Assembly: GCA_036013505.1 (NCBI GenBank)
Contig: CP107851.1
Coordinates: 9,410,001-9,474,000, forward strand
Source: Streptomyces sp. NBC_00510
GTDB lineage: Bacteria; Actinomycetota; Actinomycetes; Streptomycetales; Streptomycetaceae
DNA: 64,000 nucleotides
Direction: 5' to 3'
Of the stretch, positions 49,015 through 57,106 are shown one piece after another. The notes beneath the pieces are model-generated. The model was not told the origin of the DNA. It saw only the letters and a program-made list of their open reading frames with translations, and searched no databases. The position numbers and the translations under genes are program-made. Numbering within the stretch: position 1 is the stretch's first letter; each line of letters begins with the position of its first letter.

Positions 49015-49485
49015 ATGGCCTCTACGCGACCGAGTATCGAGCAGCACCCCGACCTGCTGGCGCTGCGCGCGGAGTACGAACGGACGACCGCCACCAACCG
49101 GGGCCAGGCGATCGAGGCCATGGGCCTGGTGACCGGCACCTACCTGGCGGCGTCCCCCTGGATCGTGGGCTTCAACGGCCTGTCGACGATAGCCGTCGGC
49201 AACCTGATAGCCGGCATCGCGTACGCCATGCTCATGGGCGGCGTGGGCAGGGCGTTCGAGCGCACGCACTCCATGGCGTGGGCCGCCGCCATCATCGGCC
49301 TGTGGACGATCATCTCGCCGTGGTGCATCGCGGGGAACGTCAGCACGACGCGCACGATCGTCAACAACGTGGTGGTCGGCGTCATCGCTCTGGCGCTCGC
49401 GCTGGCGGCGTCCTCGATGCGGCCGGGCACGGGCCGGGGGAAGTCCTCGGACATGAGGGGCCCCACCGGAGGCTCACGCATCTGA
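49015..49485 (+). CDS. SPW-repeat membrane protein
   Basis: 156 residues, four membrane helices. The two SPW motifs, AASPWIVGF (about 43-51) and IISPWCIAG (about 101-109), define the family. N-terminal 30 residues are polar, the end is basic. Function unknown. ATG 49015 is preceded by GGGGATGG. Confidence 0.85.
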   Translation: MASTRPSIEQHPDLLALRAEYERTTATNRGQAIEAMGLVTGTYLAASPWIVGFNGLSTIAVGNLIAGIAYAMLMGGVGRAFERTHSMAWAAAIIGLWTIISPWCIAGNVSTTRTIVNNVVVGVIALALALAASSMRPGTGRGKSSDMRGPTGGSRI

Positions 49486-49506
49486 CCGGCTCCCGCCGAA
49501 TCCGCC

Positions 49507-49542
49507 CCGCCGGGCGAGCCTCCTGTACGGCTCGCCCGGCGG
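49507..49542. terminator. Bidirectional terminator after the SPW gene
   Basis: CCGCCGGGCGAGCC (49507-49520) pairs exactly with 49529-49542, loop TCCTGTAC; convergent genes on both sides. Confidence 0.9.
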
Positions 49543-49586
49543 TACGCGTGCGGACACGGCCGGCGCCCGGTCCGGGCGCCCCGGCC

Positions 49587-50810
49587 TCAGCTGTCGGTGG
49601 AACCGAAGGTGACGGGCAACCGCGAGGGGCCGCGCAGCACCCGCGGCCGCCAGCGCAGCTCCCCGGGCGGAACGGCCAGCGCGAGTCCGGGCAGCCGGCG
49701 CAGGGCGGTGCCGATGGCGATCCTGCCCTCCAGCCGGGCCAGCGGCGCCCCCAGGCAGTAGTGGATGCCGTGCCCGAAGGCGAGGTGGGCGTTGTCCTCC
49801 CGGGTGATGTCCAGGCGGTCCGGGTCGCCGAACCGCGCCGGGTCGCGGTCGGCGATGGCGGAGGCGACCACCACCGTCGCGCCCCGCGGGATCGCCACCC
49901 CCGCGATGGTCAGGTCCTCGCGGGCGAAGCGCGCGATGCCGGGGTTGACCGGCCCGTCGTACCGCAGGAACTCCTCGATCGCGCCGGGCAGCAGCCCAGG
50001 GTCCTCGCGCAGCATGCGCAGCTGGTCCGGGTGGGTGAGCAGCGCCGCGATGCCGTTGCCGATGAGGTTGACGGTGGTGATGTACCCGGCGACCAGGAGC
50101 AGGAAGGCCATCGCGATCAGTTCGTGCCGGTCCAGCCGCTGCTCGTCGTCGTGGGTGGCGATCAGCGCGCTCAGCAGGTCGTCCCCGGGGTGCGCCCGCT
50201 TGGCGTCCAGCAGGGCCGTGAGGTAGCCGTGCATCTGCTTCCAGGCCGCCTCGATCTTGGCCGGGTCCGGCGGCCGGGGGCCCTGGAGGACCATGTCGTC
50301 GGTCCACCGCTGGAAGTCGTAGCGGTCGGAGACGGGCACGCCGAGCAGTTCGCTGATGACCGTGACCGGCAGCGGCAGCGCGAAGTCCTCGACCAGGTCG
50401 GCGCGCCCGGCCGGGACGATCGCGTCGAGGAGCTCGTCGGTGACGGCCTGGACCCGCGGCTCCAGCTCGGCCACCCGGCGGGCGGTGAACGCCTTGGAGA
50501 CCAGCCGGCGCAGCCGGGTGTGGTCGGGCGGGTCGGCGCGCAGCATCGTGCGGATCATCGACTCGCGCTCGGTGGTGGGCAGCCGCGCCATGAGCCGCGG
50601 GTCCGCGGCGTCGCGGACGTCGCTGCTCAGCCGTGGATCGGTCAGGGCCGCCAGGCCGTCCTCGTACCGGGTGACCAGCCAGGCCTCCAGCTCGCCCTGG
50701 ATGACCGCGCGGCGCACCGGGCCCTCCTGGCGTAGCTCCTGGTAGAGGGGGAAGGGATCGGCGACGAAGGCCGGATCGGTGAAGGGCAGGGTGACCGGCT
50801 GCTGGCTCAT
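49587..50810 (-). CDS. Cytochrome P450 (CYP107-like)
   Basis: 407 residues, soluble. I-helix AGYITTVNLIGN lacks the usual acidic residue before the threonines (AGxxTT), ExxR is in EEFLRY, heme loop FGHGIHYCLGAPLARLE with C352. Such P450s usually hydroxylate secondary metabolites or xenobiotics using a ferredoxin supplied elsewhere. ATG 50810 has GGAGG 5 bases upstream. Divergent from a FAD monooxygenase across a 114-base gap with an inverted repeat. Confidence 0.92.
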   Translation of the reverse strand: MSQQPVTLPFTDPAFVADPFPLYQELRQEGPVRRAVIQGELEAWLVTRYEDGLAALTDPRLSSDVRDAADPRLMARLPTTERESMIRTMLRADPPDHTRLRRLVSKAFTARRVAELEPRVQAVTDELLDAIVPAGRADLVEDFALPLPVTVISELLGVPVSDRYDFQRWTDDMVLQGPRPPDPAKIEAAWKQMHGYLTALLDAKRAHPGDDLLSALIATHDDEQRLDRHELIAMAFLLLVAGYITTVNLIGNGIAALLTHPDQLRMLREDPGLLPGAIEEFLRYDGPVNPGIARFAREDLTIAGVAIPRGATVVVASAIADRDPARFGDPDRLDITREDNAHLAFGHGIHYCLGAPLARLEGRIAIGTALRRLPGLALAVPPGELRWRPRVLRGPSRLPVTFGSTDS

Positions 50811-50865
50811 CAGGCCTCCGGGAGTGCGTGGCACCTCATGACGGCATCAATGTGCACCGTTCAAG

Positions 50866-50886
50866 GATAATATGTCCCGTTATATC
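50866..50886. promoter_or_regulatory. AT-rich inverted repeat between P450 and FAD monooxygenase genes
   Basis: GATAATA (50866-50872) and TTATATC (50880-50886) are inverted with a 7-base spacer and two mismatched pairs. Strikingly AT-rich for this genome, so it probably contains the -10 region and an operator serving both divergent genes. Confidence 0.45.
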
Positions 50887-50924
50887 GGGGCCGGGATGAG
50901 GATGACGGCGGAGGGCGGGCTGCG

Positions 50925-52157
50925 ATGGAACGGACCACCTGCTGCGTGGTGGGCGGCGGCCCGGCGGGCATGGTGCTCGCCCTGCTGCTGGCCAGGGCGG
51001 GGGTGGAGGTCACCGTCCTGGAGAAGCACGGCGACTTCCTGCGCGACTTCCGCGGCGACACCGTGCACCCCTCGACCCTCGCCCTGCTGGACGAACTCGG
51101 CCTCGCCGAGCGCTTCGCCGCCCTGCCGCAACGCCGCGTCACCACCGTCCAGTTGCCGATCGGCCCCGGGCGGTCCCTGGTCACCGTCTCGGACGTCGGC
51201 ACGCTGCGGGGCCCGTACAACTACGTGGCGATGGTGCCGCAGTGGGACCTGCTCGCCCTCCTCGCGGACGAGGCCCGCCGCGAGCCGACGTTCACCCTGC
51301 GCATGGGCACCGAGGCGACCTCCTTCCTCGAGGAGCGCGGCCGGATCACCGGCGTGCGGTACCGCACCGCGGACGGCGGCGGCGGCGAACTGCGGGCCAC
51401 CCTGACCGTGGCCTGCGACGGCCGCGGGTCACTGGCAAGGTCGCGGCCGGAACTGGGCCTGCGGGAATTCGGCTGTCCGATGGACGCGTGGTGGTTCCGG
51501 GTGCCGCGGCACCCGGGCGACCCGCAGGGGCTGGTGGCGGGAGTCGGCGACCGCTTCCTCACCGCGATGATCGACCGGGGGGAGTACTGGCAGTGCGCCG
51601 CGCTGATCCCCAAGGGCAGCGACGCCGACCGCCGTGCCGCGGGCCTCGACCGTTTCCTCGCCGCGTACTCGGCCGCGGTGCCGTGGCTGGGCGACCGCGT
51701 GCGCGCGGTGCGCTCCTGGGACGAGGTGAAGCTCCTCGACGTGCGCTGCGACCGGCTGGAGCGCTGGCACCGCCCGGGGCTGCTGTGCATCGGCGACGCC
51801 GCCCACGCGATGTCGCCGGTCTTCGGGATCGGCATCAACCTCGCCGTCGAGGACGCCGTCGCCACCGCGCGCCATCTCGTGGAGCCGCTGCGCCGCGGCA
51901 GCGTCGGGCTGCGGGACGTCCGCGGCGTACAGCTCCGCCGGTGGCCGACCACGGCCGCCACGCAGGCCCTGCAGCGCCTGGCCCACCGCCGCTTCGTCGC
52001 CCCGGTGCTGGCCGGACGCTCACCGCTCGGCGACGCCGACCGCGCGGGGCGGCTCGCCGGCCTGCTCAACTCCACACCCTGGCTCAAGCGGGTGCCGGCG
52101 TACTTCATCGGCTACGGCGCCCTGCGCGAGCGCCCGCCGGCGGCGTCGGTGCGGTAG
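50925..52157 (+). CDS. FAD-dependent aromatic-ring monooxygenase (PHBH fold)
   Basis: 410 residues. FAD loop VVGGGPAGMVLALLLARAGV (residues 6-25), DG motif VACDGRGSLAR (about 165) and GD motif CIGDAAHAMSPVFGIGIN (about 285-303). Class A flavin monooxygenase, expected to hydroxylate an activated aromatic ring with NAD(P)H and O2. ATG 50925 has GGAGGGCGGGC upstream. With the P450, alpha/beta hydrolase and nitroreductase nearby it could take part in breakdown of an aromatic compound, but this link is inference. Confidence 0.9.
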   Translation: MERTTCCVVGGGPAGMVLALLLARAGVEVTVLEKHGDFLRDFRGDTVHPSTLALLDELGLAERFAALPQRRVTTVQLPIGPGRSLVTVSDVGTLRGPYNYVAMVPQWDLLALLADEARREPTFTLRMGTEATSFLEERGRITGVRYRTADGGGGELRATLTVACDGRGSLARSRPELGLREFGCPMDAWWFRVPRHPGDPQGLVAGVGDRFLTAMIDRGEYWQCAALIPKGSDADRRAAGLDRFLAAYSAAVPWLGDRVRAVRSWDEVKLLDVRCDRLERWHRPGLLCIGDAAHAMSPVFGIGINLAVEDAVATARHLVEPLRRGSVGLRDVRGVQLRRWPTTAATQALQRLAHRRFVAPVLAGRSPLGDADRAGRLAGLLNSTPWLKRVPAYFIGYGALRERPPAASVR

Positions 52158-52168
52158 GTGCGGTGTCC

Positions 52169-52192
52169 CGGCCGGCTCCGACGGGCCGGCCG
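52169..52192. terminator. Hairpin between convergent monooxygenase and hydrolase genes
   Basis: CGGCCGGC (52169-52176) and GCCGGCCG (52185-52192) form an 8-bp stem with an 8-base loop. Confidence 0.5.
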
Positions 52193-52243
52193 CAGACGGC
52201 AGGCCGACCCGGCGCCAGGCGCGACCGCTCCGGGTGTCCGGGT

Positions 52244-53125
52244 TCAGGCGGTGGCCCTGGCGGCGTTGCGGGCGATCGCGTCGACGACCGCCGGCCACAC
52301 CTGCTCCGGCAGGTCGTGGCCCATGCCCGGGATCAGCAGCAGTTCGCTGCCGGGGACCGCGGCCGCCGTCGCCCGCCCGCCGCTGTGGTCGATCAGGGGG
52401 TCCTGCTCGCCGTGCACGACCACCGTCGGTACCGCCACCGACCGCAGGCCCGGCGTGCGGTCCGGAGAGGCGAGGATCGCGGCGTACTGGCGCACGTAGC
52501 CCTCCGGGCGGTACGCGCGGTCGTAGGCGGCGGTCATGCGCTCGCGCAGCTCCCGCGGAGCCGGCGGGTAGGCGGGGGAGCCGATCACGGCCGACCTGTG
52601 CACCCCCTCGTCGATGACGGCCTCGCGCGTCAGGGGGACGCCGTTCGAGCCGGGCATCGCGGCGATGGCCTCCGCCGAGGCGCGGCCGACCGACCGGTCA
52701 CCGGTGGTGGACATGATCGAGCACAGCGACAGCACCCGGTCGGGGTGGTCGATCGTCAGCTGCTGGGCGATCATGCCGCCCATCGAGGCGCCGACGACGT
52801 GCGCGGCCGGGATGTCCAGCGCGTCCAGCAGCCCCACGGCGTCGTCCGCCATGTCGCCCAGCAGATAGGGGACGCTGGAGGGGTCGCCCGACAGTACGGC
52901 GCCGATGTCCGGGACGGGGTGCTCGTCGAGACCGGTCGACAGGCCCGCGTCGCGGTTGTCGTAGCGCACGACGAAGAAGCCGCGGTCCGCGAGCGCGGAG
53001 CAGAACTCCGGCCGCCACAGGGTCATTTGCGCACCGAGGCCCATGACGAGCAGCAGCGCCGGATCGCCGGCGCCGCCGAATGTGTCGTACTCGAGCTCTA
53101 TACCGTTGGACTTCGCGCGCGGCAT
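52244..53125 (-). CDS. Alpha/beta hydrolase
   Basis: 293 residues. LLLVMGLGAQMTLW oxyanion loop, YDNRDAGLS, nucleophile elbow VGASMGGMIAQQL (about 104), acid in VVHGEQDPLI (about 240), His in GMGHDLPEQ. Close in style to actinobacterial esterases and polyketide-type hydrolases. ATG 53125 has AAGGAG 7 bases upstream; the longer frame to 53212 is not needed. An inverted repeat TACCG/CGGTA lies upstream. Confidence 0.88.
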   Translation of the reverse strand: MPRAKSNGIELEYDTFGGAGDPALLLVMGLGAQMTLWRPEFCSALADRGFFVVRYDNRDAGLSTGLDEHPVPDIGAVLSGDPSSVPYLLGDMADDAVGLLDALDIPAAHVVGASMGGMIAQQLTIDHPDRVLSLCSIMSTTGDRSVGRASAEAIAAMPGSNGVPLTREAVIDEGVHRSAVIGSPAYPPAPRELRERMTAAYDRAYRPEGYVRQYAAILASPDRTPGLRSVAVPTVVVHGEQDPLIDHSGGRATAAAVPGSELLLIPGMGHDLPEQVWPAVVDAIARNAARATA

Positions 53126-53162
53126 GCGGGGGCTCCTTGGGGGCTCGCGGGGGATCGGCTCA

Positions 53163-53178
53163 TACCGTCCAGTCGGTA
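53163..53178. promoter_or_regulatory. Inverted repeat upstream of the alpha/beta hydrolase
   Basis: TACCG-TCCAGT-CGGTA: perfect 5-bp arms, six-base spacer, TetR-like (ACCGACTGGACGGT on the gene strand). It differs from the TTACA-N9-TGTAA sites nearby, so another regulator is likely. Confidence 0.45.
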
Positions 53179-53267
53179 CGATAGCTGCGGCGCCCCCGCT
53201 CGGCACCCCCACCGGCGCGGCGCCCGCACCCTCGTGCGAGGGGCGTCCGCGTGGTGAAATGAGGGCC

Positions 53268-53295
53268 CATTACATTACACTTATGTAATGTAATG
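53268..53295. promoter_or_regulatory. TetR autoregulatory operator: CATTACATTACA-CTTA-TGTAATGTAATG
   Basis: A 28-bp perfect inverted repeat (12+4+12), 49 bases upstream of the TetR start. It holds two overlapping copies of TTACA-N9-TGTAA (53270-53288 and 53275-53293), the same spacing as the sites at 54075, 56092 and 56147. Confidence 0.8.
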
Positions 53296-53344
53296 CCCGC
53301 AATCGATGGCATGGGGCCGCGTCCGGGCACAGAGAGGACCGCGG

Positions 53345-54013
53345 ATGAGCGGCGACGACCGCACCGGAAGCGCCAAGGACGACAAGGGGGCCGACCGCGG
53401 CGCCGGCTCGCGGGTCGGTGGCCGGCCGCGGGACCCGGCGATCGAGGAGGCGATCATCCGGGCGACGCGCAAGCGGCTGGTCGCCGACGGGTACGCGCAG
53501 ATGACCATCGGGGACATCGTCGCCGACGCCGGGGTCACGCGGCCCACGCTGTACCGGCGTTGGGCGAACAAGTACGACCTGGTCGTCGACGCCCTCCGGT
53601 ACGGACTCCGCGCCCAGCGCGAGGCGTACCCGGACGTCGACATGGACGCGCTGACCGCGGTCGAGGCCTTCCGTGAGGCCGTGCGCCGCCTCGATCCGCG
53701 GTACCACAACAAGGGCGCGATGGCCCTGCACGGCAACTTCATGGCGGAGGTCGAACGCGCGCCCGGCCTGCTGGAGCAGCTGCGCGAGCACGGAGTGGGG
53801 CCCCGGTGCGACGAGTTGGTGCAGACCCTGCGGCGGCTCCGCGAGCGCGGCGAGGTCCGTGAGGACGTCGACCTCGACACCGTCGTGACCCTCTGCTTCG
53901 GCAGCTACTTCGCGGACTACCTGCGTACCGGTGGTTCCGGTGCGGACATCCCGGACCGCCTCGTCGCCACCGTCTGGCCCGCCATCGCGGTGCGCCCCGC
54001 CGGCTCCGCCTGA
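53345..54013 (+). CDS. TetR-family regulator of the nitroreductase/DUF4863 regulon
   Basis: 222 residues. HTH at about 35-75: MTIGDIVADAGVTRPTLYRRW. C-terminal ligand domain about 85-210 (EAFREAVRRLDPRYHNKGAM, LCFGSYFADYLRTG). ATG 53345 is preferred to 53306 because GAGAGGA precedes it and the first HTH region is unaffected. It lies directly beside the 28-bp operator and upstream of the nitroreductase on the same strand, so it likely represses itself and the genes carrying TTACA-N9-TGTAA. Confidence 0.9.
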   Translation: MSGDDRTGSAKDDKGADRGAGSRVGGRPRDPAIEEAIIRATRKRLVADGYAQMTIGDIVADAGVTRPTLYRRWANKYDLVVDALRYGLRAQREAYPDVDMDALTAVEAFREAVRRLDPRYHNKGAMALHGNFMAEVERAPGLLEQLREHGVGPRCDELVQTLRRLRERGEVREDVDLDTVVTLCFGSYFADYLRTGGSGADIPDRLVATVWPAIAVRPAGSA

Positions 54014-54074
54014 TCCGGCCGGGCGCGGTGCGGGCCGGGGCGGTCCGGGGCGCGGGCGGTCGGTATCCGTTCAT

Positions 54075-54095
54075 GTTACAGTGAATATCTGTAAC
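54075..54095. promoter_or_regulatory. Operator GTTACAG-N7-CTGTAAC upstream of the nitroreductase
   Basis: Perfect 7-bp arms with spacer TGAATAT, 32 bases before the start codon. Contains TTACA-N9-TGTAA. The AT-rich spacer probably overlaps the promoter -10. Confidence 0.8.
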
Positions 54096-54127
54096 GTAAC
54101 TGCCGCTCGCGCCCTGGGAGTTGACCG

Positions 54128-54829
54128 GTGGACGTCTACGAAGCGCTCTACACGACCCGGATCATGCGGCGCATGAAGCCGGATCCCATCCCGATGGAGA
54201 GCCAGTGCCGGATCCTGGACGCCGCGATCCGGGCGCCCAACGGCGGCAACACGCAACGCTGGCACTTCCTCGCCGTCGACGACCCCGGGCTCAAGGCGCG
54301 GCTCGCCGAGCTCTACGCGTCCTGCCGGCAGCGGGAGTACGCCGACATCGAGGCCGGCAGGCTCGGTACGGCACCGCACGAGGACCCCGCACGGCGGGCG
54401 CAGTCCCTGGGGCGCATCAAGAGCTCCGGGGACCACTTCGTCGAGCACTTCGCCGAGATCCCCCTGCTGGTCTTCGTCTTCGCGGTGGACGACCACGGCG
54501 GCGCGAACATCTACCCGGCCATCTGGAGTTCGCTGCTGGCCGCGCGGGCCGAGGGCATCGGCAGTGTGCTGACCACGGTCCTGCGCTACGAGGCCGACAC
54601 CGTCTGCGACCTGCTGGGCGTGCCCACCGCGGACGGCTGGCGGATGATCGCGATGCTGGCGTTCGGGTATCCACTGGGCCGCTGGGGGGTCGCCGCCAAC
54701 CGGCGTCCGGTCCACGAGGTCTCGTCGCGCAACCGGTGGGGCGCGTCGTTCGGGGCCCGGGTGCCCGAGCCCCTGTGGCCGCCGGACGCTGACGGTGCCC
54801 GCATCGAGCCGGACGGTCCGGCTTCCTGA
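54128..54829 (+). CDS. Nitroreductase-family flavoenzyme (PnbA-like candidate)
   Basis: 233 residues, FMN-dependent NADPH/NADH nitroreductase fold. MDVYEALYTTRIMRRMKPDPIP, IRAPNGGNTQRWHFLAV (FMN-binding, about 30-48), ANIYPAIWSSLLAARAEGIGSVLTT (second FMN site, described by position ~125-150) and FGYPLGRWG. Members reduce nitroaromatics to hydroxylamines. The shared operator with the DUF4863 gene suggests 4-nitrobenzoate-type reduction followed by lyase action. GTG 54128 has GGGAG 7 bases upstream. Confidence 0.88.
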   Translation: MDVYEALYTTRIMRRMKPDPIPMESQCRILDAAIRAPNGGNTQRWHFLAVDDPGLKARLAELYASCRQREYADIEAGRLGTAPHEDPARRAQSLGRIKSSGDHFVEHFAEIPLLVFVFAVDDHGGANIYPAIWSSLLAARAEGIGSVLTTVLRYEADTVCDLLGVPTADGWRMIAMLAFGYPLGRWGVAANRRPVHEVSSRNRWGASFGARVPEPLWPPDADGARIEPDGPAS

Positions 54830-54850
54830 GCGGGACGGCGCAGCCATGCG

Positions 54851-56023
54851 TCAGCCCGCGGGCGGGCACTGCACGGCCACCAGCGCCACGTCGTCATTGA
54901 GCCGCCCATCCGTGTGGCGGAGCAGGTCCGCCAGGACTTCCTGGAGCAGGGATTCCGGGTCGCGCAAGGCCGTGTCCCGGGGGATCCCGAGGTCGGCCAC
55001 GGAGTAGAAGGCGCCCGAGCGGTCCCGGGCCTCGGCGAGGCCGTCGGTGTAGAGCAGGAGCAGGTCGCCCGGGGCGAGCGGGAAGCGGTCCACGCGGTAC
55101 GCGGCGGGGTCGAGGCCGGCCAGGCCGAGCGGCGGCGCGGGCGCCGGGCCCGCGAGGGCGGTGATGCGGCCGTCGCGCAGCAGCAGCGGCAACGGGTGCC
55201 CGCAGCTGACCGTGCGCACGAGGCCCCCGCCGGCCGGGAACTCCACCAGCAGTGCGGTGATGAACCGCTCCGGCGCGTCGGCGTCGGCCTCGGACGCCTC
55301 GGCCACGTGCCGGCGCACGCTGCCCTCCAGCGCCGCGGCCAGGCCGGGCAGGGTGGGGTGCTGGTGCACCGCCTCGCGGAAGGCGCCGAGCAGTGCCGCC
55401 GTGTCGTCGAGCGCCTGCAGGCCCTTGCCCTTGACGTCGCCGATGAGGAGCCGGGTGCCGTACGGCGTCCGAGCCGCGGCGTACAGGTCGCCTCCGACCT
55501 CGGCCATCGTCTCGGCCGCCCGGTACACCGAGGCGACCCGCAGGCCCTCGATCCGCCGGGGGAGGGGCCGCAGGACGACCTGCTGCGCCGCCTCGGAGAT
55601 CGCCCGCAGCTGGCTCGCCTCCCGGCGGTTGCGGTCGCGGGTGTTGCAGAACGCGATGAGGAAGACGGAGACCACCAGCAGGGCGGCGACATGCGTCGGC
55701 AGGACGGGGGAGCGGAGCAGGCCGTCGTGGACGTCGCAGGTCACCGCGGCCGCCAGTGACAGCGCGGCCACCCCGGTGGTGGCGCGCGCCGTCGAGATCG
55801 CCGCCATCAGGGCGGGCGCGGCGATGAGCAGGGAAGCCAGGTGCACGTCGGAGGGCGCGAGGAAACCGATCGTCGTGATGATCAGCACGAGTGCGACGGG
55901 GGTGCCGACCTCGGACAGCCGCCATGCCCGCCACGCCCGCCAGGACCTGGACCGCTTCCGCCCGCGGAGCGCCGTACGGCCATGGGTGTGATGGCTCCCC
56001 GCACGCTTGATGGGCTCGTGCAC
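54851..56023 (-). CDS. Membrane-anchored SpoIIE-type PP2C phosphatase
   Basis: 390 residues. Basic N-terminus, about four membrane helices (38-135), then a PP2C/SpoIIE domain at 150-385 with EVGGDLYAAART, LLIGDVKGKGLQALD, VSCGHPLPLLL, LLLYTDGLAEARD and NDDVALVAV. Likely acts on an anti-anti-sigma factor. GTG 56023 follows GAGGCGAGGCCC. It lies in opposite orientation inside the TetR-operator region, with an operator copy 69 bases upstream, so it may be co-regulated. Confidence 0.88.
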   Translation of the reverse strand: MHEPIKRAGSHHTHGRTALRGRKRSRSWRAWRAWRLSEVGTPVALVLIITTIGFLAPSDVHLASLLIAAPALMAAISTARATTGVAALSLAAAVTCDVHDGLLRSPVLPTHVAALLVVSVFLIAFCNTRDRNRREASQLRAISEAAQQVVLRPLPRRIEGLRVASVYRAAETMAEVGGDLYAAARTPYGTRLLIGDVKGKGLQALDDTAALLGAFREAVHQHPTLPGLAAALEGSVRRHVAEASEADADAPERFITALLVEFPAGGGLVRTVSCGHPLPLLLRDGRITALAGPAPAPPLGLAGLDPAAYRVDRFPLAPGDLLLLYTDGLAEARDRSGAFYSVADLGIPRDTALRDPESLLQEVLADLLRHTDGRLNDDVALVAVQCPPAG

Positions 56024-56091
56024 GGGCCTCGCCTCCTCGGCCGGCCCGCCGCCCCACGACGGGGGAGACGGGTCACAGGGGAAAATTCATT

Positions 56092-56110
56092 ACAGATAGG
56101 AACTGTAACG
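56092..56110. promoter_or_regulatory. Operator TTACAG-N7-CTGTAA between phosphatase and DUF4863 genes
   Basis: Perfect 6-bp arms, spacer ATAGGAA; again TTACA-N9-TGTAA. 69 bases from the phosphatase start and 127 from the DUF4863 start. Confidence 0.75.
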
Positions 56111-56146
56111 CTGATCGACGTGCGGGGATTCCGTCCGGATCGGCGT

Positions 56147-56177
56147 TTCGTTACAGCTATTGACTATAACGAAACTC
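56147..56177. promoter_or_regulatory. Extended operator GTTTCGTTACAG-N7-CTATAACGAAAC
   Basis: 12-base arms with a single mismatch (C/T) and spacer CTATTGA. The core is TTACA-N9-TATAA, one change from the other sites, and it lies 60 bases before the DUF4863 start, where it would overlap the promoter. Confidence 0.75.
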
Positions 56178-56237
56178 GCTGCCACGCTGGCATCGACGGG
56201 GTGCGACGGCCACCCCGGGCGCCGAGGAGGACGGACG

Positions 56238-56750
56238 ATGGATCACCAACGCGAGCTCGTCGAGCGCAGCATCCCGTTCCTGGACGCGGTCAGGAACCGC
56301 ACCGCGGGCAAGGAACTCGAGGGCTGGCTGAACGACACCCACGGTCCGCACAGCGGGCTGTACGGACACCTCTCGCGCCTGATCAAGCTCGGCGTCGAGG
56401 AGGGCTGGGCCGCGAACGCCGAGGTCGACGGCCCGAACTACCGGCGCAGCCTCATCGCACCGCCCTCGGCTGAGACGCAGTACTTCAGCATCACCGCGGT
56501 GTACATGAACAGCCAGGCCCCCTACCGGGGCCAGTACCACGCCCACCCCTACGGCGAGATCAACCTCGTGGCGCCCGTCGACCGGGACGCGCAGCTCGCC
56601 GGTCCCAGCGGCTGGCAGGGGCCGGGCTGGACCGCCCCCGCCCCCGGCAGCCACCACTACCCCGAGGTCCGCGGCGGCGCCCTCATCGCGCTGTTCTACC
56701 TGCCCGCCGGGCGCATCTCGTACGACATCACCGCGCCGCGCGGGCACTAG
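56238..56750 (+). CDS. DUF4863-family protein, 4-hydroxylaminobenzoate-lyase-like (PnbB-like)
   Basis: 170 residues. N-terminal helical part (1-70, LYGHLSRLIKLGVEEGWAAN), then a cupin-like barrel with HAHPYGEINLVAPVD, GWQGPGWTAPAPGSHHYPE and GGALIALFYLPAGRISYD. This matches my memory of DUF4863 proteins, whose characterised member PnbB converts 4-hydroxylaminobenzoate to protocatechuate and ammonia in nitrobenzoate degraders. The same operator motif as the nitroreductase gene upstream supports that role. GAGGAGG is 7 bases before ATG 56238. Confidence 0.75.
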   Translation: MDHQRELVERSIPFLDAVRNRTAGKELEGWLNDTHGPHSGLYGHLSRLIKLGVEEGWAANAEVDGPNYRRSLIAPPSAETQYFSITAVYMNSQAPYRGQYHAHPYGEINLVAPVDRDAQLAGPSGWQGPGWTAPAPGSHHYPEVRGGALIALFYLPAGRISYDITAPRGH

Positions 56751-56759
56751 GGTGCGGGT

Positions 56760-56987
56760 GTGGATCCCGGGGAACTCCGACGACGTCAGGCCACCGCCGG
56801 GCATGTGCGGCGGCACGCCGCGCCCGATGGTCCGGCGACCATCCCGGCGTGCCCGCTCGGCCCGGTCGCCTACCCGGACCAGGATCCGGACCAGGGCGAC
56901 CACCCCGTCGCGCTGGGCGACGGCACCTGGCTCACCCTGGCCGCGGACGGCACCACCCTCAACCGCTGGGCCCCGCACCGCCGGTGA
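56760..56987 (+). CDS. Small hypothetical protein
   Basis: 75 residues from GTG 56760 (MDPGELRRRQATAG...). The second half LGDGTWLTLAADGTTLNRW reads like a beta-hairpin and has sound coding bias; no family is recognised. It starts 9 bases after the DUF4863 stop and could be co-transcribed. Shine-Dalgarno support is weak. Confidence 0.45.
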   Translation: MDPGELRRRQATAGHVRRHAAPDGPATIPACPLGPVAYPDQDPDQGDHPVALGDGTWLTLAADGTTLNRWAPHRR

Positions 56988-57106
56988 CCGGTGAGGCCGG
57001 TCCGACCCCGCCGGGTCCGCGCAGGTCGGCGGCCCTACCATGTGCGTCATGCACAGAAGTGGGCGAGCGGTGAGCGCCCGGCCGTACGCACCCTGGCGGT
57101 GGACCC

